Positions 30,620-40,098 are shown, counted from the stretch's first letter. The stretch: DNA of 50,811 nucleotides from Neobacillus dielmonensis (GCF_000612665.1 NZ_HG942030.1:1-50811); one strand, 5' to 3'. Notes: generated from the sequence alone by a model not told the origin. Program-made: numbers and translations.

Positions 30620-30653
30620 GCAGAAGCACTCTAGTCACTAGGGTGCTTCCGCT
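30620..30653 (+). other. Strong hairpin between nirD and nasF, no U-run
   Basis: GAAGCACTCTAG (30623-30634) and CTAGGGTGCTTC (30638-30649) form a 12-bp stem with one G-U pair and a 3-nt loop, extended by AGC/GCT after one mismatch. The downstream bases are CGCTGTAAAAAG, not a T-run. It could partly terminate, protect the nirBD RNA end or be a processing site. Confidence 0.6.
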
Positions 30654-30691
30654 GTAAAAAGACGGACAACAGGGAAGGATGGCTGCAAAAA

Positions 30692-32143
30692 ATGAAACCA
30701 GGGAAAGTGTTTTTAGTAGGGGCAGGACCGGGAGACATCGGGTTAATCACCGTAAAAGGCTTGGAAGCGATTAGGCAGGCGGAGGTAATTTTATACGACC
30801 GATTGGCGAATCCGAGGCTGTTGGAGTACGCTCCCCCAGAGTGCGAGCTTATTTATTGCGGCAAGTTGCCAGATCGCCATACACTTCGCCAAGAGCGCAT
30901 CAATGAACTTTTGGTGGAAAAAGCTTTAGACGGAAAAATCGTTGTCCGGTTAAAGGGCGGCGATCCGGGTGTGTTTGGCCGTGTTGGGGAAGAAGCGGCT
31001 GCTCTCGCCGAGTCTGGCATCACCTATGAAATGGTTCCCGGGATCTCATCTGGAATTGCCGCACCGCTTTATGCTGGAATCCCTGTTACCCATAGGGAGC
31101 ATGCGGAATCATTCGCGGTCGTCACCGCTCATGACAAGTCGCAGGACGGCAGACCGGTTCTGGACTGGGAGGGCTTGGCCCGCGGTGTTGATACAATTGC
31201 TTTTTACATGGGAGTCAAAAATTTGCCGTTCATCTGCGAAAATCTCATCAAATACGGGAAACCATCTGATACCCCGGTCATTCTGATTCAATGGGGTACG
31301 TTTGGCCGGCAGAAAACTCTGCAAGGAACGTTAACTGATATAACGGAGAAAGTATTAGCGGCGAAATTCAGCAATCCTTCGATTATTCTTGTTGGGAAAG
31401 TAGTATCCCTTCGTGAAAAAATTAGTTGGTTTGAGAAAAAGCCATTGTCCGGCCGGCAAATTCTGTTAGCTCGGACTGGTACCCATTCCAGTGAATTAGC
31501 CAAAGAGCTTACGAATCAGGGAGCGGATGTGATCGAATTTCCTAAGTGGACGAGCATCTCGGTTCCGGTTGATCAGGAGCTAATTGAAAAGCTGCCGACC
31601 TATCAAAAGGTTTTGTTCACTTCACCGGAGAGTGTCGATGAATTTTTTCATGCTCTTAGGAGCTTTAAAGTCGATATTCGCCAGTTAACTGCTGTTGTAT
31701 ATGGCTTTTCCAAGAAAACGTTAAATGCATTAGAGGCACGAGGATTTATTCCGCAGTTAGCAGCTGAAATGCCTGAGAACGGCCGCTTTTTAATTGTTGG
31801 TGATGATATTACCCTGCAGGGCTATAAGGGCGCAAATGCTGATTTGTGGGTTATCCATCAAAAGCAGATTGATCCACAATATGAATCGATTTTTAAAAGA
31901 ATGTTGGGAGAAGCACAAGTAGATACGGTCGTTTTCCCTAGCAGAGCATCCGTTGAGCTGTTTCTTGAAGGACTCAAGGGCTTTAAAGTTACTACTGAGG
32001 AGATCTTGCAAAATGCACAGGTTGTAAGTATGGGGATGCAAACGCTAGAAGCGGTCGTTTCCGCGGGACTCCCATCCAATGGGATGCCGGATCAGCCTAC
32101 TAAGGATGCGTTAGTTCAATTTTTAAGCAGGGGTGAGTCATGA
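30692..32143 (+). CDS. nasF: Uroporphyrinogen-III C-methyltransferase fused to uroporphyrinogen-III synthase
   Basis: 483 aa, two domains. Residues 1-~245 are the SUMT/CobA methyltransferase (VGAGPGDIGLIT 9-20; LKGGDPGVFGR about 87-97; VPGISSGIAAPLYAGIPVTH), which makes precorrin-2 from uroporphyrinogen III. Residues ~250-483 look like uroporphyrinogen-III synthase (HemD): LSGRQILLARTG, FTSPESVDEFF and a late VVSMGMQTLEA. Length and neighbours match B. subtilis NasF. It feeds siroheme to NirB. The 3' end overlaps sirC by 4 bases (ATGA). Its own ribosome site is weak (GGATGG). Confidence 0.92.
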   Translation: MKPGKVFLVGAGPGDIGLITVKGLEAIRQAEVILYDRLANPRLLEYAPPECELIYCGKLPDRHTLRQERINELLVEKALDGKIVVRLKGGDPGVFGRVGEEAAALAESGITYEMVPGISSGIAAPLYAGIPVTHREHAESFAVVTAHDKSQDGRPVLDWEGLARGVDTIAFYMGVKNLPFICENLIKYGKPSDTPVILIQWGTFGRQKTLQGTLTDITEKVLAAKFSNPSIILVGKVVSLREKISWFEKKPLSGRQILLARTGTHSSELAKELTNQGADVIEFPKWTSISVPVDQELIEKLPTYQKVLFTSPESVDEFFHALRSFKVDIRQLTAVVYGFSKKTLNALEARGFIPQLAAEMPENGRFLIVGDDITLQGYKGANADLWVIHQKQIDPQYESIFKRMLGEAQVDTVVFPSRASVELFLEGLKGFKVTTEEILQNAQVVSMGMQTLEAVVSAGLPSNGMPDQPTKDALVQFLSRGES

Positions 32144-32757
32144 GCTCCTATTATCCGATTATGCTGCGCCTTGAAGGAAAAAAAGTAGTGGTGGTGGGCG
32201 GCGGTAATGTCGCAGAGCGAAAAATCAAAGGTTTGCTTGGAACAGGAGCCCATATTACCGTGATTAGTCCGGAGGCGGGGGAGTTTATCCAAAAACTGGC
32301 TGATGAAAAAAAGGTCACTTGGCACGAGAGGTCATTTGATCCGGCAGATGCGCAAGGAGCGGATATAATATTTGCTGCATCCAATGATTCTAAGATTAAC
32401 CAGCTCGTAAAGGATGTTGCCGGGCCCCGTCAGTTGGTCACTCTTGCTGATGATCCGGACAGCTCGGATTTCCACGTGCCAGCCCGCATCAATCGCGGTC
32501 GGTTGAGCATAGCGATATCTACTGGGGGGGCCAGCCCCACTCTTGCCAGAAGAATTCGCCGGCAATTGGAAGAACAGTTTGATCCCAATTATGGAGATTT
32601 TCTCGAATTTCTTTTTTTGAAACGGAAATGGATTTTAAGCCATGTAGGTGATCAATCCTTAAAAAGCAAATTGCTGACGGCGATTACAGGGCCGGAATTT
32701 CTCGACAGTTCTAATCGTGAGGCCCTATTTCAGAAAATATATAAAGAAATGATTTAA
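32140..32757 (+). CDS. sirC: Precorrin-2 dehydrogenase (siroheme synthesis, SirC/YlnF type)
   Basis: 205 aa. NAD-dependent oxidation of precorrin-2 to sirohydrochlorin. The Rossmann motif VVVVGGGNVAERKIKGLL lies at about 16-33, and the ADDPDSSDFHVPARI and STGGASPTLARRIR segments are typical. Lacks the methyltransferase half of E. coli CysG, as in Bacillus SirC. ATG at 32140 overlaps nasF. The final ferrochelatase (SirB) is not in the window, so iron insertion must be encoded elsewhere. A terminator follows immediately. Confidence 0.92.
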   Translation: MSSYYPIMLRLEGKKVVVVGGGNVAERKIKGLLGTGAHITVISPEAGEFIQKLADEKKVTWHERSFDPADAQGADIIFAASNDSKINQLVKDVAGPRQLVTLADDPDSSDFHVPARINRGRLSIAISTGGASPTLARRIRRQLEEQFDPNYGDFLEFLFLKRKWILSHVGDQSLKSKLLTAITGPEFLDSSNREALFQKIYKEMI

Positions 32758-32759
32758 GT

Positions 32760-32790
32760 AGGTATCAGAATTGTTCTGGTGCCTCTTTGT
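32760..32790 (+). terminator. Terminator after sirC
   Basis: AGGTATCAGAA and TTCTGGTGCCT pair through two G-U wobbles around a 3-nt loop, followed by CTTTGTTT. It ends the nirB-nirD-nasF-sirC operon. Confidence 0.7.
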
Positions 32791-32876
32791 TTAGAAAAAT
32801 TGTGAATTTCTGTTCGTTAAATGCTCGTGAAAGATCTTATTCCGGTATGGATTCGACCAAAGAAATATCTGGGCTC

Positions 32877-32971
32877 TTAACGACAAAATGTAGCTGGGAT
32901 CTATCAAAACTGTCGTTAATAAGGGCTATTAACGACAAAGTGACTAATTGAATCAATAAAACTGTCGTTAA
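32877..32971. repeat. Two 52-bp-spaced hairpins (TTAACGACA arms)
   Basis: Copy 1 has arms TTAACGACA (32877-32885) and TGTCGTTAA (32911-32919); copy 2 has identical arms at 32929-32937 and 32963-32971. Each hairpin spans 43 bp and the copies start exactly 52 bp apart, though the loops differ. No T-run. They lie in the 475-bp gap between sirC and aceB; the rest of that gap holds the sirC terminator and aceB control sites. Confidence 0.8.
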
Positions 32972-33101
32972 TAAATCTTTTAATATCGTGTTAGGGCCTT
33001 TATCCGCTTAATGAAACCTCTCTTGCCCCAATCATTTGGGCTAACTTCCCTCTCTTGAGCGCATCTACTCCTGCTAGTGAACCTTACATGAAATACATCT
33101 T

Positions 33102-33214
33102 TCTGCGACGCAGAGGAGAATTTTACCTATTTTTAAAAAATTTTGATAAAAGTAGTTCACTTTTTAAAAAGTGTGTTATATAATACAAAACATAGAAAGA
33201 TACTGTATTATAAC
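33102..33214 (+). promoter_or_regulatory. aceB promoter with three dyads
   Basis: TTCACT (33156-33161), 17-bp spacer, TATAAT (33179-33184). A perfect 16-bp palindrome CACTTTTTAAAAAGTG (33158-33173) covers the -35 and spacer. A wider dyad pairs GTTATATAATAC (33175-33186) with GTATTATAAC (33205-33214). Upstream is a 13-bp palindrome TCTGCGACGCAGA (33102-33114). These look like repressor sites; the regulator is not identified. Confidence 0.6.
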
Positions 33215-33232
33215 AAAGGGGTGAACTGGTAA

Positions 33233-34825
33233 GTGTCAACGCAAACAAGGGGAATTGAAGTAGTAGGGGCGCTAAAAGCCCAGTATGATGAGATTCTAAC
33301 TCCGCAAGCACTGCAATTCATCGAAGAATTAGAACGGACATTTGGGGCAAGAAGAGTGGAACTGTTACAAAACAGACAAAAGCGCCAGGAGGAAATCAAT
33401 CATGGCAAACTGCCAAACTTCCTGCCGGAAACCAAACATATCCGTATGGGAGACTGGACCATTGCATCACTGCCAGAAGATCTGCAAGACCGCCGAGTCG
33501 AAATCACCGGACCAACCGATCGGAAAATGGTTATCAATGCGTTAAACTCCGGTGCCAAACTGTTTATGGCAGACTTTGAGGATGCCACTTCACCAACATG
33601 GCAAAGTATCATCGAAGGCCAAATTAACCTGCGCGATGCAGTAAGACGGACTATCTCTTTTGAAAATCCAAACGGCAAAAAGTATCAGCTGAAGGAAAAA
33701 ACAGCGGTACTAATCGTTAGGCCGCGTGGCTGGCACCTAGAAGAAAAACATATCCTAGTAGACGGAAAGCCGATTTCCGGAAGCTTACTAGATTTTGGCC
33801 TTTATTTTTATCATAATGCGAAAGAACTTCTGGCCAGGGGCTCTGGTCCATATTTTTACCTGCCGAAGCTGGAAAGCCATTTAGAAGCAAGGCTTTGGAA
33901 CGATGTGTTTGTATTTGCACAGGATAAGCTGGGTGTCGCCAAAGGGACGATTAAAGCAACGGTCCTCATCGAAACGATCATGGCAGCCTTTGAAATGGAT
34001 GAGATTCTTTATGAATTAAAAGACCACTCCGCCGGTTTAAACTGCGGCCGCTGGGATTATATCTTTAGTTATCTGAAGAAATTGCGCAATCAACCGGACG
34101 TTATATTGCCGGACCGTTCTCAAGTGACGATGACAGCTCCGTTTATGCGCTCATACTCATTACTTACGATTCAAACCTGCCATCGTCGTAAGGCACCGGC
34201 CATGGGCGGTATGGCAGCCCAAATTCCAATTAAAAATGATCCGGAGGCTAATGAAGCGGCATTCGCAAAGGTTCGCGCCGATAAAGAGCGGGAAGCACGC
34301 GATGGTCATGATGGCACATGGGTGGCACACCCAGGGCTTGTACCAGTTGCGCTGGAAGTGTTCGATCGAGAAATGCCGACACCTAATCAAATCCATACAT
34401 CGAAGCAGCAAAAAATTAACATTACTGCCGAGGACTTACTCGAAGTGCCAGGTGGGACGATTTCTGAGCAAGGCGTCCGGACTAACATCAATGTAGGTAT
34501 TCAATACGTGGCATCCTGGTTATCTGGAAGAGGCGCTGCCCCAATCTATAATTTGATGGAGGATGCTGCAACTGCTGAAATTTCTCGTGCCCAGCTGTGG
34601 CAGTGGATCCGTCATTCAAAAGGCATTCTGAATGACGGCCGGAAGGTTACCGTTGAAATGTATCAGCAATTTAAGACCGAAGAGTTGGAAAAAATCAAGC
34701 AGGAACTAGGCGAAGATGCCTACAGGAATGGACGTTTTGATGATGCGGTTCAACTGTTTGACAGGTTAATTTTGGACGATGAGTTTGCTGACTTCTTAAC
34801 CCTGCCGGGGTATGAATTACTATAA
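33233..34825 (+). CDS. aceB: Malate synthase A
   Basis: 530 aa. Condenses glyoxylate and acetyl-CoA to malate, second step of the glyoxylate shunt. Landmarks: [13 protein letters not shown] (about 104-116), [14 protein letters not shown] with the catalytic-type Arg (about 160-173), [13 protein letters not shown] (about 269-281), and [23 protein letters not shown], of which VRTNINVG (about 417-424) is a malate synthase A feature. Start GTG at 33233 after AAAGGGGTG. It is followed 42 bp later by aceA, with no promoter obvious between them. Confidence 0.97.
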   Translation: MSTQTRGIEVVGALKAQYDEILTPQALQFIEELERTFGARRVELLQNRQKRQEEINHGKLPNFLPETKHIRMGDWTIASLPEDLQDRRVEITGPTDRKMVINALNSGAKLFMADFEDATSPTWQSIIEGQINLRDAVRRTISFENPNGKKYQLKEKTAVLIVRPRGWHLEEKHILVDGKPISGSLLDFGLYFYHNAKELLARGSGPYFYLPKLESHLEARLWNDVFVFAQDKLGVAKGTIKATVLIETIMAAFEMDEILYELKDHSAGLNCGRWDYIFSYLKKLRNQPDVILPDRSQVTMTAPFMRSYSLLTIQTCHRRKAPAMGGMAAQIPIKNDPEANEAAFAKVRADKEREARDGHDGTWVAHPGLVPVALEVFDREMPTPNQIHTSKQQKINITAEDLLEVPGGTISEQGVRTNINVGIQYVASWLSGRGAAPIYNLMEDAATAEISRAQLWQWIRHSKGILNDGRKVTVEMYQQFKTEELEKIKQELGEDAYRNGRFDDAVQLFDRLILDDEFADFLTLPGYELL

Positions 34826-34867
34826 ATTTTTATAAAAATTTTGATAGATTAATAGGAGGGAAAAGAC

Positions 34868-36151
34868 ATGACAAATGAGAGAGTAGAAAAATTACAGGAA
34901 AGCTGGGAAATGGATGAACGCTGGAATGGGGTTACCCGCCCTTACACAGCTGAAGAGGTTATCAAGCTGCGCGGATCAATTGATATTGAACATACACTAG
35001 CTCGCAAAGGTGCTGAAAAACTGTGGAAACTGCTTCGTGAGGAAGATTACATTAACGCTCTTGGTGCCTTAACCGGTAACCAAGCGGTACAGCAAGTAAA
35101 GGCTGGTTTGAAAGCCATCTACTTAAGCGGCTGGCAGGTTGCAGCGGACGCGAACCTTTCTGGCCATATGTACCCGGACCAGAGCTTGTATCCTGCCAAC
35201 AGTGTGCCAAGCGTAGTTAAGCGAATCAACCAAGCATTACAGCGCGCCGACCAAATCACTCATTCCGAAGGCGATAACTCCATTGACTGGTTTGCCCCGA
35301 TTGTAGCCGATGCTGAGGCTGGTTTTGGCGGACAGCTTAACTGCTTCGAATTAATGAAAGGCATGATTGAGGCAGGCGCTGCTGGTGTCCACTTCGAAGA
35401 CCAGCTATCATCTGAAAAGAAATGCGGCCACTTAGGTGGAAAAGTGCTGCTTCCTACTCAAACAGCAGTCCGCAACCTGATTGCTGCACGACTTGCAGCT
35501 GATGTTATGGGTACTCCAACTGTATTAGTTGCCCGTACTGATGCCAATGCAGCTGATTTGATCACCAGCGATGTTGATGAGTACGATGCACCGTTTATTA
35601 CCGGTGAGCGGACTCCAGAAGGCTTCTACCGGACCAAAGCTGGCATCGACCAAGCGATTGCCCGCGGCCTGGCTTATGCTCCATATGCTGACCTGATCTG
35701 GTGTGAAACTTCTGAGCCAAATGTTGATGAAGCGAGGAAGTTTGCTGAGGCCATTCATGAGAAGTTCCCTGGCAAATTGCTGGCCTACAACTGTTCACCT
35801 TCCTTTAACTGGAAGAAAAAATTAGATCCAGAAACAATCGCCAACTTCCAGCAAGAGCTTGGCAAGATGGGCTACAAGTTCCAATTCGTTACACTAGCCG
35901 GATTCCATGCGTTGAATCACAGCATGTTTGAGCTTGCCCGCGGCTATAAAGAGCGCGGCATGGCAGCTTACTCCGAGCTTCAGGAAGCTGAGTTTGCTTC
36001 TGAACAGTATGGCTACACAGCAACTCGTCACCAGCGCGAGGTTGGTACTGGCTACTTCGACCAAGTATCTATGGTTATCACGGGTGGTACATCTTCGACT
36101 ACAGCCCTAAAAGGCTCTACGGAAGAAGCTCAGTTTACCAGCACGAAATAA
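34868..36151 (+). CDS. aceA: Isocitrate lyase
   Basis: 427 aa. Splits isocitrate into glyoxylate and succinate, first step of the glyoxylate shunt. The catalytic loop KKCGH is at 184-188 with nucleophilic Cys186, and [19 protein letters not shown] at 87-105 is diagnostic. Strong ribosome site AGGAGG. Co-transcribed with aceB, allowing growth on acetate or fatty acids. B. subtilis lacks these genes, so this operon separates the organism from that species. A terminator follows at 36163. Confidence 0.97.
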   Translation: MTNERVEKLQESWEMDERWNGVTRPYTAEEVIKLRGSIDIEHTLARKGAEKLWKLLREEDYINALGALTGNQAVQQVKAGLKAIYLSGWQVAADANLSGHMYPDQSLYPANSVPSVVKRINQALQRADQITHSEGDNSIDWFAPIVADAEAGFGGQLNCFELMKGMIEAGAAGVHFEDQLSSEKKCGHLGGKVLLPTQTAVRNLIAARLAADVMGTPTVLVARTDANAADLITSDVDEYDAPFITGERTPEGFYRTKAGIDQAIARGLAYAPYADLIWCETSEPNVDEARKFAEAIHEKFPGKLLAYNCSPSFNWKKKLDPETIANFQQELGKMGYKFQFVTLAGFHALNHSMFELARGYKERGMAAYSELQEAEFASEQYGYTATRHQREVGTGYFDQVSMVITGGTSSTTALKGSTEEAQFTSTK

Positions 36152-36162
36152 TAGAGTTTCCC

Positions 36163-36196
36163 CCCCTTTCTCCCATTGTTGAGGAAGGGGTTTTTG
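36163..36196 (+). terminator. Terminator after aceA
   Basis: A C-rich arm ending CCCCTTTCT and the arm AGGAAGGGG form a stem of about nine pairs, followed by TTTTTG. Confidence 0.8.
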
Positions 36197-36330
36197 CTAA
36201 TTGGTGTTTTCCGTGGTAAAACTAAAGAAAACAGCCCGTTCTTCTTGAAAAATGGCAAACTGTCGGAGGAACCATCCATAAGTAAACTACATAGATAATA
36301 ATAGCTTCTTGATAGAGGGAGTTGATTTAG

Positions 36331-36765
36331 TTGAAAAAACAAACCGTGGAGCAGGTTCTCCAGCAAGGCATTTATGGACCGCTGGAAACGAAGCCTGAGG
36401 AGCGGCGCAAGTTCTTGGGCACAATACGAGAACGAATTGTAATTGCCTTGAACAAAAGCCAGGTGGCCGAGGGGGAAATTTATCCGCAAGTAGAACAGTC
36501 GATGAAGAAGCATCCCGATGCACATCTTTATCTCAACGGCACGATGGACTACCAGGATTTGTCCAAATACGTTAAACTGGCAACCAAACATAAAATCGAG
36601 CACACGATTGTGAACGATAAGGAGCACGAAACGGAGATAGGGTTAGTACTGGCCGTTCACTACGCTATTGAGAAAGAGGAAATATTCATTTCAAAAAAAT
36701 CAGTAGAGCTTTCAAAGGAAGTAAAGAAAAGTAAGGGGCTTTTTGGGAAACTATTTGGTCGGTAG
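36331..36765 (+). CDS. yueI: YueI family protein (DUF1694)
   Basis: 144 aa, matching YueI/DUF1694: GIYGPLETKPEERRKFLGT (about 13-31), ERIVIALNKSQV and a central HLYLNGTMDYQDLSKYVKLA. The C-terminus is Lys-rich (SKEVKKSKGLFGKLFGR). Structure-based work places the family near ribosomal L7Ae/L30e-like folds; cellular role unknown. Start TTG at 36331 with GAGGGAG 9 nt upstream. Stands alone downstream of aceA. Confidence 0.85.
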   Translation: MKKQTVEQVLQQGIYGPLETKPEERRKFLGTIRERIVIALNKSQVAEGEIYPQVEQSMKKHPDAHLYLNGTMDYQDLSKYVKLATKHKIEHTIVNDKEHETEIGLVLAVHYAIEKEEIFISKKSVELSKEVKKSKGLFGKLFGR

Positions 36766-36773
36766 TCCGTTGC

Positions 36774-36925
36774 TTCATGAGGACAAAAACTGGAGAGACT
36801 GGTCAACTTTTGTCCTCATAGGGAGTTCATGAGGACAGAAACGAGGAAAAGCAGGCAAGTTTTGTCTCCATGGCGGGTTCATGAGGACAAAAATCAGTGG
36901 GACCAGCCCTGTCTTGTCCTCATAC
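36774..36925. repeat. Three 52-bp-spaced hairpins (ATGAGGACA arms)
   Basis: ATGAGGACA starts at 36777, 36829 and 36881, exactly 52 bp apart, each followed by a loop and an inverted TTTTGTCCTCAT-like arm (copy 1 at 36808-36819; copy 2 imperfect; copy 3 TTGTCCTCAT). The hairpin of copy 1 spans 43 bp plus a 9-bp spacer, the same plan as at 32877. Loops vary in sequence. The array lies between the convergent yueI and methyltransferase genes. Confidence 0.85.
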
Positions 36926-36943
36926 CGTAACCCCACCGCCATG

Positions 36944-37714
36944 CTACTCTTTTATGCCAATAACCCGAATTCGTTTATAATCGGCATACCAAACTCCATC
37001 CCGATATAAAATAGGTTTCAAGTTATGTTCTGCTTTAGTTATAATCGAATGCCTTATATCGTCTGTGACTCCTTCAAACAAGGCTCCGCAAAACATCTCA
37101 ATCCAGTTCCTTAACCCATTATCCCCTTCCAGCATTGTTGGCCTGTCAAAATGTTGTGCAAAAACGACCCGAAAGCCTGTATTCTCCATTAAAGTCGTAT
37201 ATTCTCCGATACTGGGGTAATAAAACGGAAAACGTTGTAAAGGGTCATTTATTCCAATTTGAAAAAGTTGCTTCATTAACTCATCGATAATCCTCTGAAC
37301 ATTTCCTTTCCCGCCAAACTCCGCTACAAAGCGGCCACCTGGCTTTAATGAAGAATATATACCCGATAAAACCTGGCTAGGTTCCTTAATCCAGTGCAGC
37401 ACGGCATTCGAGAACACCGCGTCAAATTCTTCTTGATATGGCAAATGCAAAGCATCTTGAACATCAAATTGCAGTTCAGGGTATTTCCTTTTGGCTTGCT
37501 CAATCATATTTTCTGACTGGTCAATCCCGATCACTTTCACCCCAAGATGATGCAACACGGAGGCGAGGTCCCCAGTTCCGCAGCCAAGATCAAGAATTGT
37601 CTCCCCACTCTGTGGAACCAGGAGTTCCACTAGTCCTTCCCCAAACTTTGATACAAAAGCATGATTGTTATCGTATAAATCAGCATTCCAATTATCCATC
37701 TTTGTAACACCCAT
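36944..37714 (-). CDS. Class I SAM-dependent methyltransferase (trans-aconitate methyltransferase-like)
   Basis: 256 aa. Motif I ETILDLGCGTGDLA (about 38-51) binds SAM, followed by VKVIGIDQSENMI (motif II), DVQDALHLPY, and FDAVFSNAVLHWI (motif post-III). The overall layout resembles trans-aconitate methyltransferases (Tam), but the substrate is not shown. ATG at 37714 is chosen since AGGAAGGGG is 8 nt upstream; a GTG at 37723 overlaps that site. Monocistronic, divergent from fosB, whose start is 84 bp away. Confidence 0.82.
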   Translation of the reverse strand: MGVTKMDNWNADLYDNNHAFVSKFGEGLVELLVPQSGETILDLGCGTGDLASVLHHLGVKVIGIDQSENMIEQAKRKYPELQFDVQDALHLPYQEEFDAVFSNAVLHWIKEPSQVLSGIYSSLKPGGRFVAEFGGKGNVQRIIDELMKQLFQIGINDPLQRFPFYYPSIGEYTTLMENTGFRVVFAQHFDRPTMLEGDNGLRNWIEMFCGALFEGVTDDIRHSIITKAEHNLKPILYRDGVWYADYKRIRVIGIKE

Positions 37715-37797
37715 TAATGACACCCCTTCCTACTGGAAAAAATATATAAATTCATAATATAATAGTTTCCGATAATTTCCAAACAGGAGGCCGCCTC

Positions 37798-38220
37798 ATG
37801 TCCATAAAGGGAATCAACCATTTTCTATTTTCTGTATCTAATCTTGATCATTCAATCGATTTCTATCAAAAGGTATTTGATGCCAAGCTGCTTGTGAGAG
37901 GAAGGACTACAGCCTACTTCGATTTGAACGGACTGTGGCTCGCTTTGAATGAAGAAAAACACATCCCAAGACATGAAATAAACGAATCGTATACCCATAT
38001 TGCTTTTTCAATAGAGGAAAAGGACTTAGCAAAAATATCTGATAAATTGGTGGAGCTGCACGTGAACATCCTGTCCGGCCGGAAGCGGGATGAGCAGGAT
38101 CAAAAATCTATCTATTTTACCGACCCGGACGGCCATAAATTTGAATTCCATACGGGGACGCTGCAGGAACGAATCGAATACTACAGGCAGGAAAAGAAAC
38201 ACATGGAATTCTATGATTAA
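37798..38220 (+). CDS. fosB: Metallothiol transferase FosB (fosfomycin resistance)
   Basis: 140 aa VOC-fold enzyme that opens the epoxide of fosfomycin with bacillithiol, in a divalent-metal-dependent reaction. It is very similar to chromosomal Bacillus Fos[13 protein letters not shown] at the start (metal ligand His8), [10 protein letters not shown] (His67), [16 protein letters not shown] (Glu116), [16 protein letters not shown] at the end. Ribosome site AGGAGG. Implies bacillithiol production. No mobile element is nearby, so it looks intrinsic. Confidence 0.93.
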   Translation: MSIKGINHFLFSVSNLDHSIDFYQKVFDAKLLVRGRTTAYFDLNGLWLALNEEKHIPRHEINESYTHIAFSIEEKDLAKISDKLVELHVNILSGRKRDEQDQKSIYFTDPDGHKFEFHTGTLQERIEYYRQEKKHMEFYD

Positions 38221-38228
38221 TGAAATAA

Positions 38229-38262
38229 CAAAACCGGCAACCATTAAAATGGCTTACCGGTC
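38229..38262 (-). terminator. Terminator for the lysozyme-like gene (possibly both directions)
   Basis: ACCGGTAAGCCAT pairs with ATGGTTGCCGGT on the minus strand and is followed by TTTTGTTATTT. The hairpin starts inside the last codons of the gene ending at 38244 and lies directly after fosB. Confidence 0.7.
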
Positions 38263-38903
38263 TTGTCTTTGTTGCCAGCAACGGGCATGGTGTCTGCCAG
38301 CAATTCCATGTTTTTTAATACTTTCGTGCTATAAGTGAAATCACCGTAACAATAGGGATAACGAAAATTCGTTTTATCACCGCCGCAATTATATTGCTGG
38401 GGATTTTTTTGCACTTGAAGATTGGAAAATTGTTTGGCTAGCTCTTCACTGTGTTTTCCGCCGTGCGCAGCGACATAGTCAATATAACCAATCCCCATAT
38501 TGTAGGACTGAATAATTGTAGGGAAATCTACTTTTTTTTCATTTCCATAAGTAAGAACCCGGTGAAAATAGGAGACTCCTGCTTCAATACTTTGAACTGG
38601 GTCGGTAATGGCATCCTTAGCGAAACCAGCCGATTCCGATGCCTGCATCGGATCGCCGCCCTTCCCATGGCTTTCCTGCTGCATAATGGCAACAAGGACC
38701 GGAGTGTAGGTCGCTAAATGGACTTTCTCTAATTCTTCTTGAATCACAGGACTATATTTCAATGCATCCACAAAGGGACCTTGTAAATCCGGCTGCGGCT
38801 GCTGTTTGGGTTGCTGAAAATAATATTGGATTCCTGCTAACAAGCAAAATAGCAGCATTAAGCTTAAGACTGTTTTGGACTTTTTCCTTTGCTTCCGTTT
38901 CAT
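38244..38903 (-). CDS. Lysozyme-like cell-wall hydrolase (CwlT N-terminal-domain family)
   Basis: 219 aa. A basic N-terminus and one hydrophobic segment (about 10-27) form a signal or membrane anchor, then a Gln/Pro-rich linker. The lysozyme-like domain covers about 50-205, with the probable catalytic Glu in IMQQESHGKGGDPMQASES and the supporting SYNMGIGYIDYVA. These match the muramidase domain of CwlT and relatives, here alone with no NlpC/P60 half. Cell-wall cutting outside the membrane is inferred. Ribosome site GGGAGAG. Confidence 0.8.
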   Translation of the reverse strand: MKRKQRKKSKTVLSLMLLFCLLAGIQYYFQQPKQQPQPDLQGPFVDALKYSPVIQEELEKVHLATYTPVLVAIMQQESHGKGGDPMQASESAGFAKDAITDPVQSIEAGVSYFHRVLTYGNEKKVDFPTIIQSYNMGIGYIDYVAAHGGKHSEELAKQFSNLQVQKNPQQYNCGGDKTNFRYPYCYGDFTYSTKVLKNMELLADTMPVAGNKDKTGKPF

Positions 38904-38931
38904 CCTTACTCTCCCAATGGAATGCTCGAAA

Positions 38932-39381
38932 TTAAGATTGTTTCTCTATCGTTTCCTGTAACTCGATTTCGACGTTCCCCTGAATGGCACGAGTAATCAT
39001 GCACGAAGTCTCTGCTTTTTGGGCAAACCGGCGAGCTAACTCCACATCTTTGTCACTGGCTGAGCTTTTCAACACAATGCGCGGACGGTGAATGATTTTT
39101 TTATAGGTAAACACACCATTGGTTACATCTACGATGCCTTCCGATTCCATGGTTAAACTTTCTTTCTCAAGCCCTGAACGCTCCATCATTGCTGCTAGGG
39201 TAATGATATAGCAGGTTGCCGCTGCTCCAAGGAGCATTTCATCAGGGTTGGTTCCAACGCCGGGTCCATCCATTTCAGGCGGAATTGATATCTTGGTTTT
39301 AAGATTCCCAGCCTCAATTTCACCGACATCATTGCGTAATCCAGGCCAATTTGCTTTTAAATGAAATACATGTTCTGCCAA
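38932..39381 (-). CDS. OsmC/Ohr family protein
   Basis: 149 aa. Contains the two redox Cys positions of the OsmC family (GAAATCYIITLAAMMER and the later ETSCMITRAIQGNVEIEL), the latter typical of the YhfA/SACOL1771-like branch. The family reduces organic hydroperoxides using a thiol. Start chosen at TTG 39381, which has GGAGGGA 7 nt upstream; the frame opens at 39396, but that start would lie upstream of the site. A thiol-peroxidase role beside fosB (bacillithiol) is plausible but unproven. Confidence 0.8.
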   Translation of the reverse strand: MAEHVFHLKANWPGLRNDVGEIEAGNLKTKISIPPEMDGPGVGTNPDEMLLGAAATCYIITLAAMMERSGLEKESLTMESEGIVDVTNGVFTYKKIIHRPRIVLKSSASDKDVELARRFAQKAETSCMITRAIQGNVEIELQETIEKQS

Positions 39382-39476
39382 AATAAGTCCCTCCAATAAT
39401 TGGTTTTCAATTTGCCACCCACACGAATTGAAAAATATGGTATGGTATTGTTACAGTCGTCCAGTGGAGAAGTGAA

Positions 39477-39968
39477 ATGAATTTTTTTAAAAAACTGACC
39501 TTAACAATAATCCTTTGTATCTATTTAGCCGTTCTGACAAAAATGGTTTTGTTCAAATACATCCCACTATCAGAAATCATTCATCATTTTAACTTTAGAA
39601 ATGATGAAGACTTTTGGCGTTCCAATAACTATGTCCCGTTTAAAACAATTAATTTTTATTTGTTCTTGGCCGATGTCAATTTGGATATACGGATAAAAAA
39701 TTTAGCCGGGAACGTATTCGGGTTTATCCCATTTGGTTTCATCTTACCATTGTTAGTGAAAAAGTTTCAAAGCCTTGGATTGGTCACCGTCACTACTTTT
39801 GCGCTAAGTCTGAGTTTCGAAGTTCTGCAGCTCATCTTTGAATTTGGCAGCTTTGATGTGGACGATTTAATTTTAAACACGTTCGGTGGAATTTTGGGGT
39901 ATATTCCAATTAAAGTTGTCCTGTTTTTGCAGCAAATAAAAAGGAATAAACGAACAGTAGTAAATTAA
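39477..39968 (+). CDS. VanZ family membrane protein
   Basis: 163 aa with about four hydrophobic segments. The family core is seen as NLAGNVFGFIPFGFILPLL (about 79-97) and SLSFEVLQLIFEFGSFDVDD followed by LILNTFGGILGY (about 115-145). VanZ of enterococci gives low-level teicoplanin resistance; most chromosomal relatives have no known role. ATG at 39477 with GAGAAGTG upstream. A terminator follows. Confidence 0.85.
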   Translation: MNFFKKLTLTIILCIYLAVLTKMVLFKYIPLSEIIHHFNFRNDEDFWRSNNYVPFKTINFYLFLADVNLDIRIKNLAGNVFGFIPFGFILPLLVKKFQSLGLVTVTTFALSLSFEVLQLIFEFGSFDVDDLILNTFGGILGYIPIKVVLFLQQIKRNKRTVVN

Positions 39969-39972
39969 AAAG

Positions 39973-40010
39973 TTGGCAGCTTCTTTTAGTAGAGACTGCC
40001 AATTTTTTTT
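39973..40010 (+). terminator. Terminator after the VanZ gene
   Basis: TTGGCAG and CTGCCAA form a 7-bp stem over a 16-nt loop, followed by eight Ts. Confidence 0.85.
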
Positions 40011-40068
40011 ATACATATGATAGGTGAATCTAATTATTCCAAACTTGTCCATACTGAAGGAGTAATCA

Positions 40069-40098
40069 TTGCGGTAAAGCGGAAAAGTTTGGTATTAT
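40069..40098 (+). promoter_or_regulatory. SigA-type promoter for gatCAB
   Basis: TTGCGG (40069-40074), 18-bp spacer, TATTAT (40093-40098), 37 bp before gatC. Confidence 0.5.

Noticed and set aside
32998..33060. Second terminator between sirC and aceB
   Set aside because: Only a weak GCCC/GGGC pairing without a T-run.
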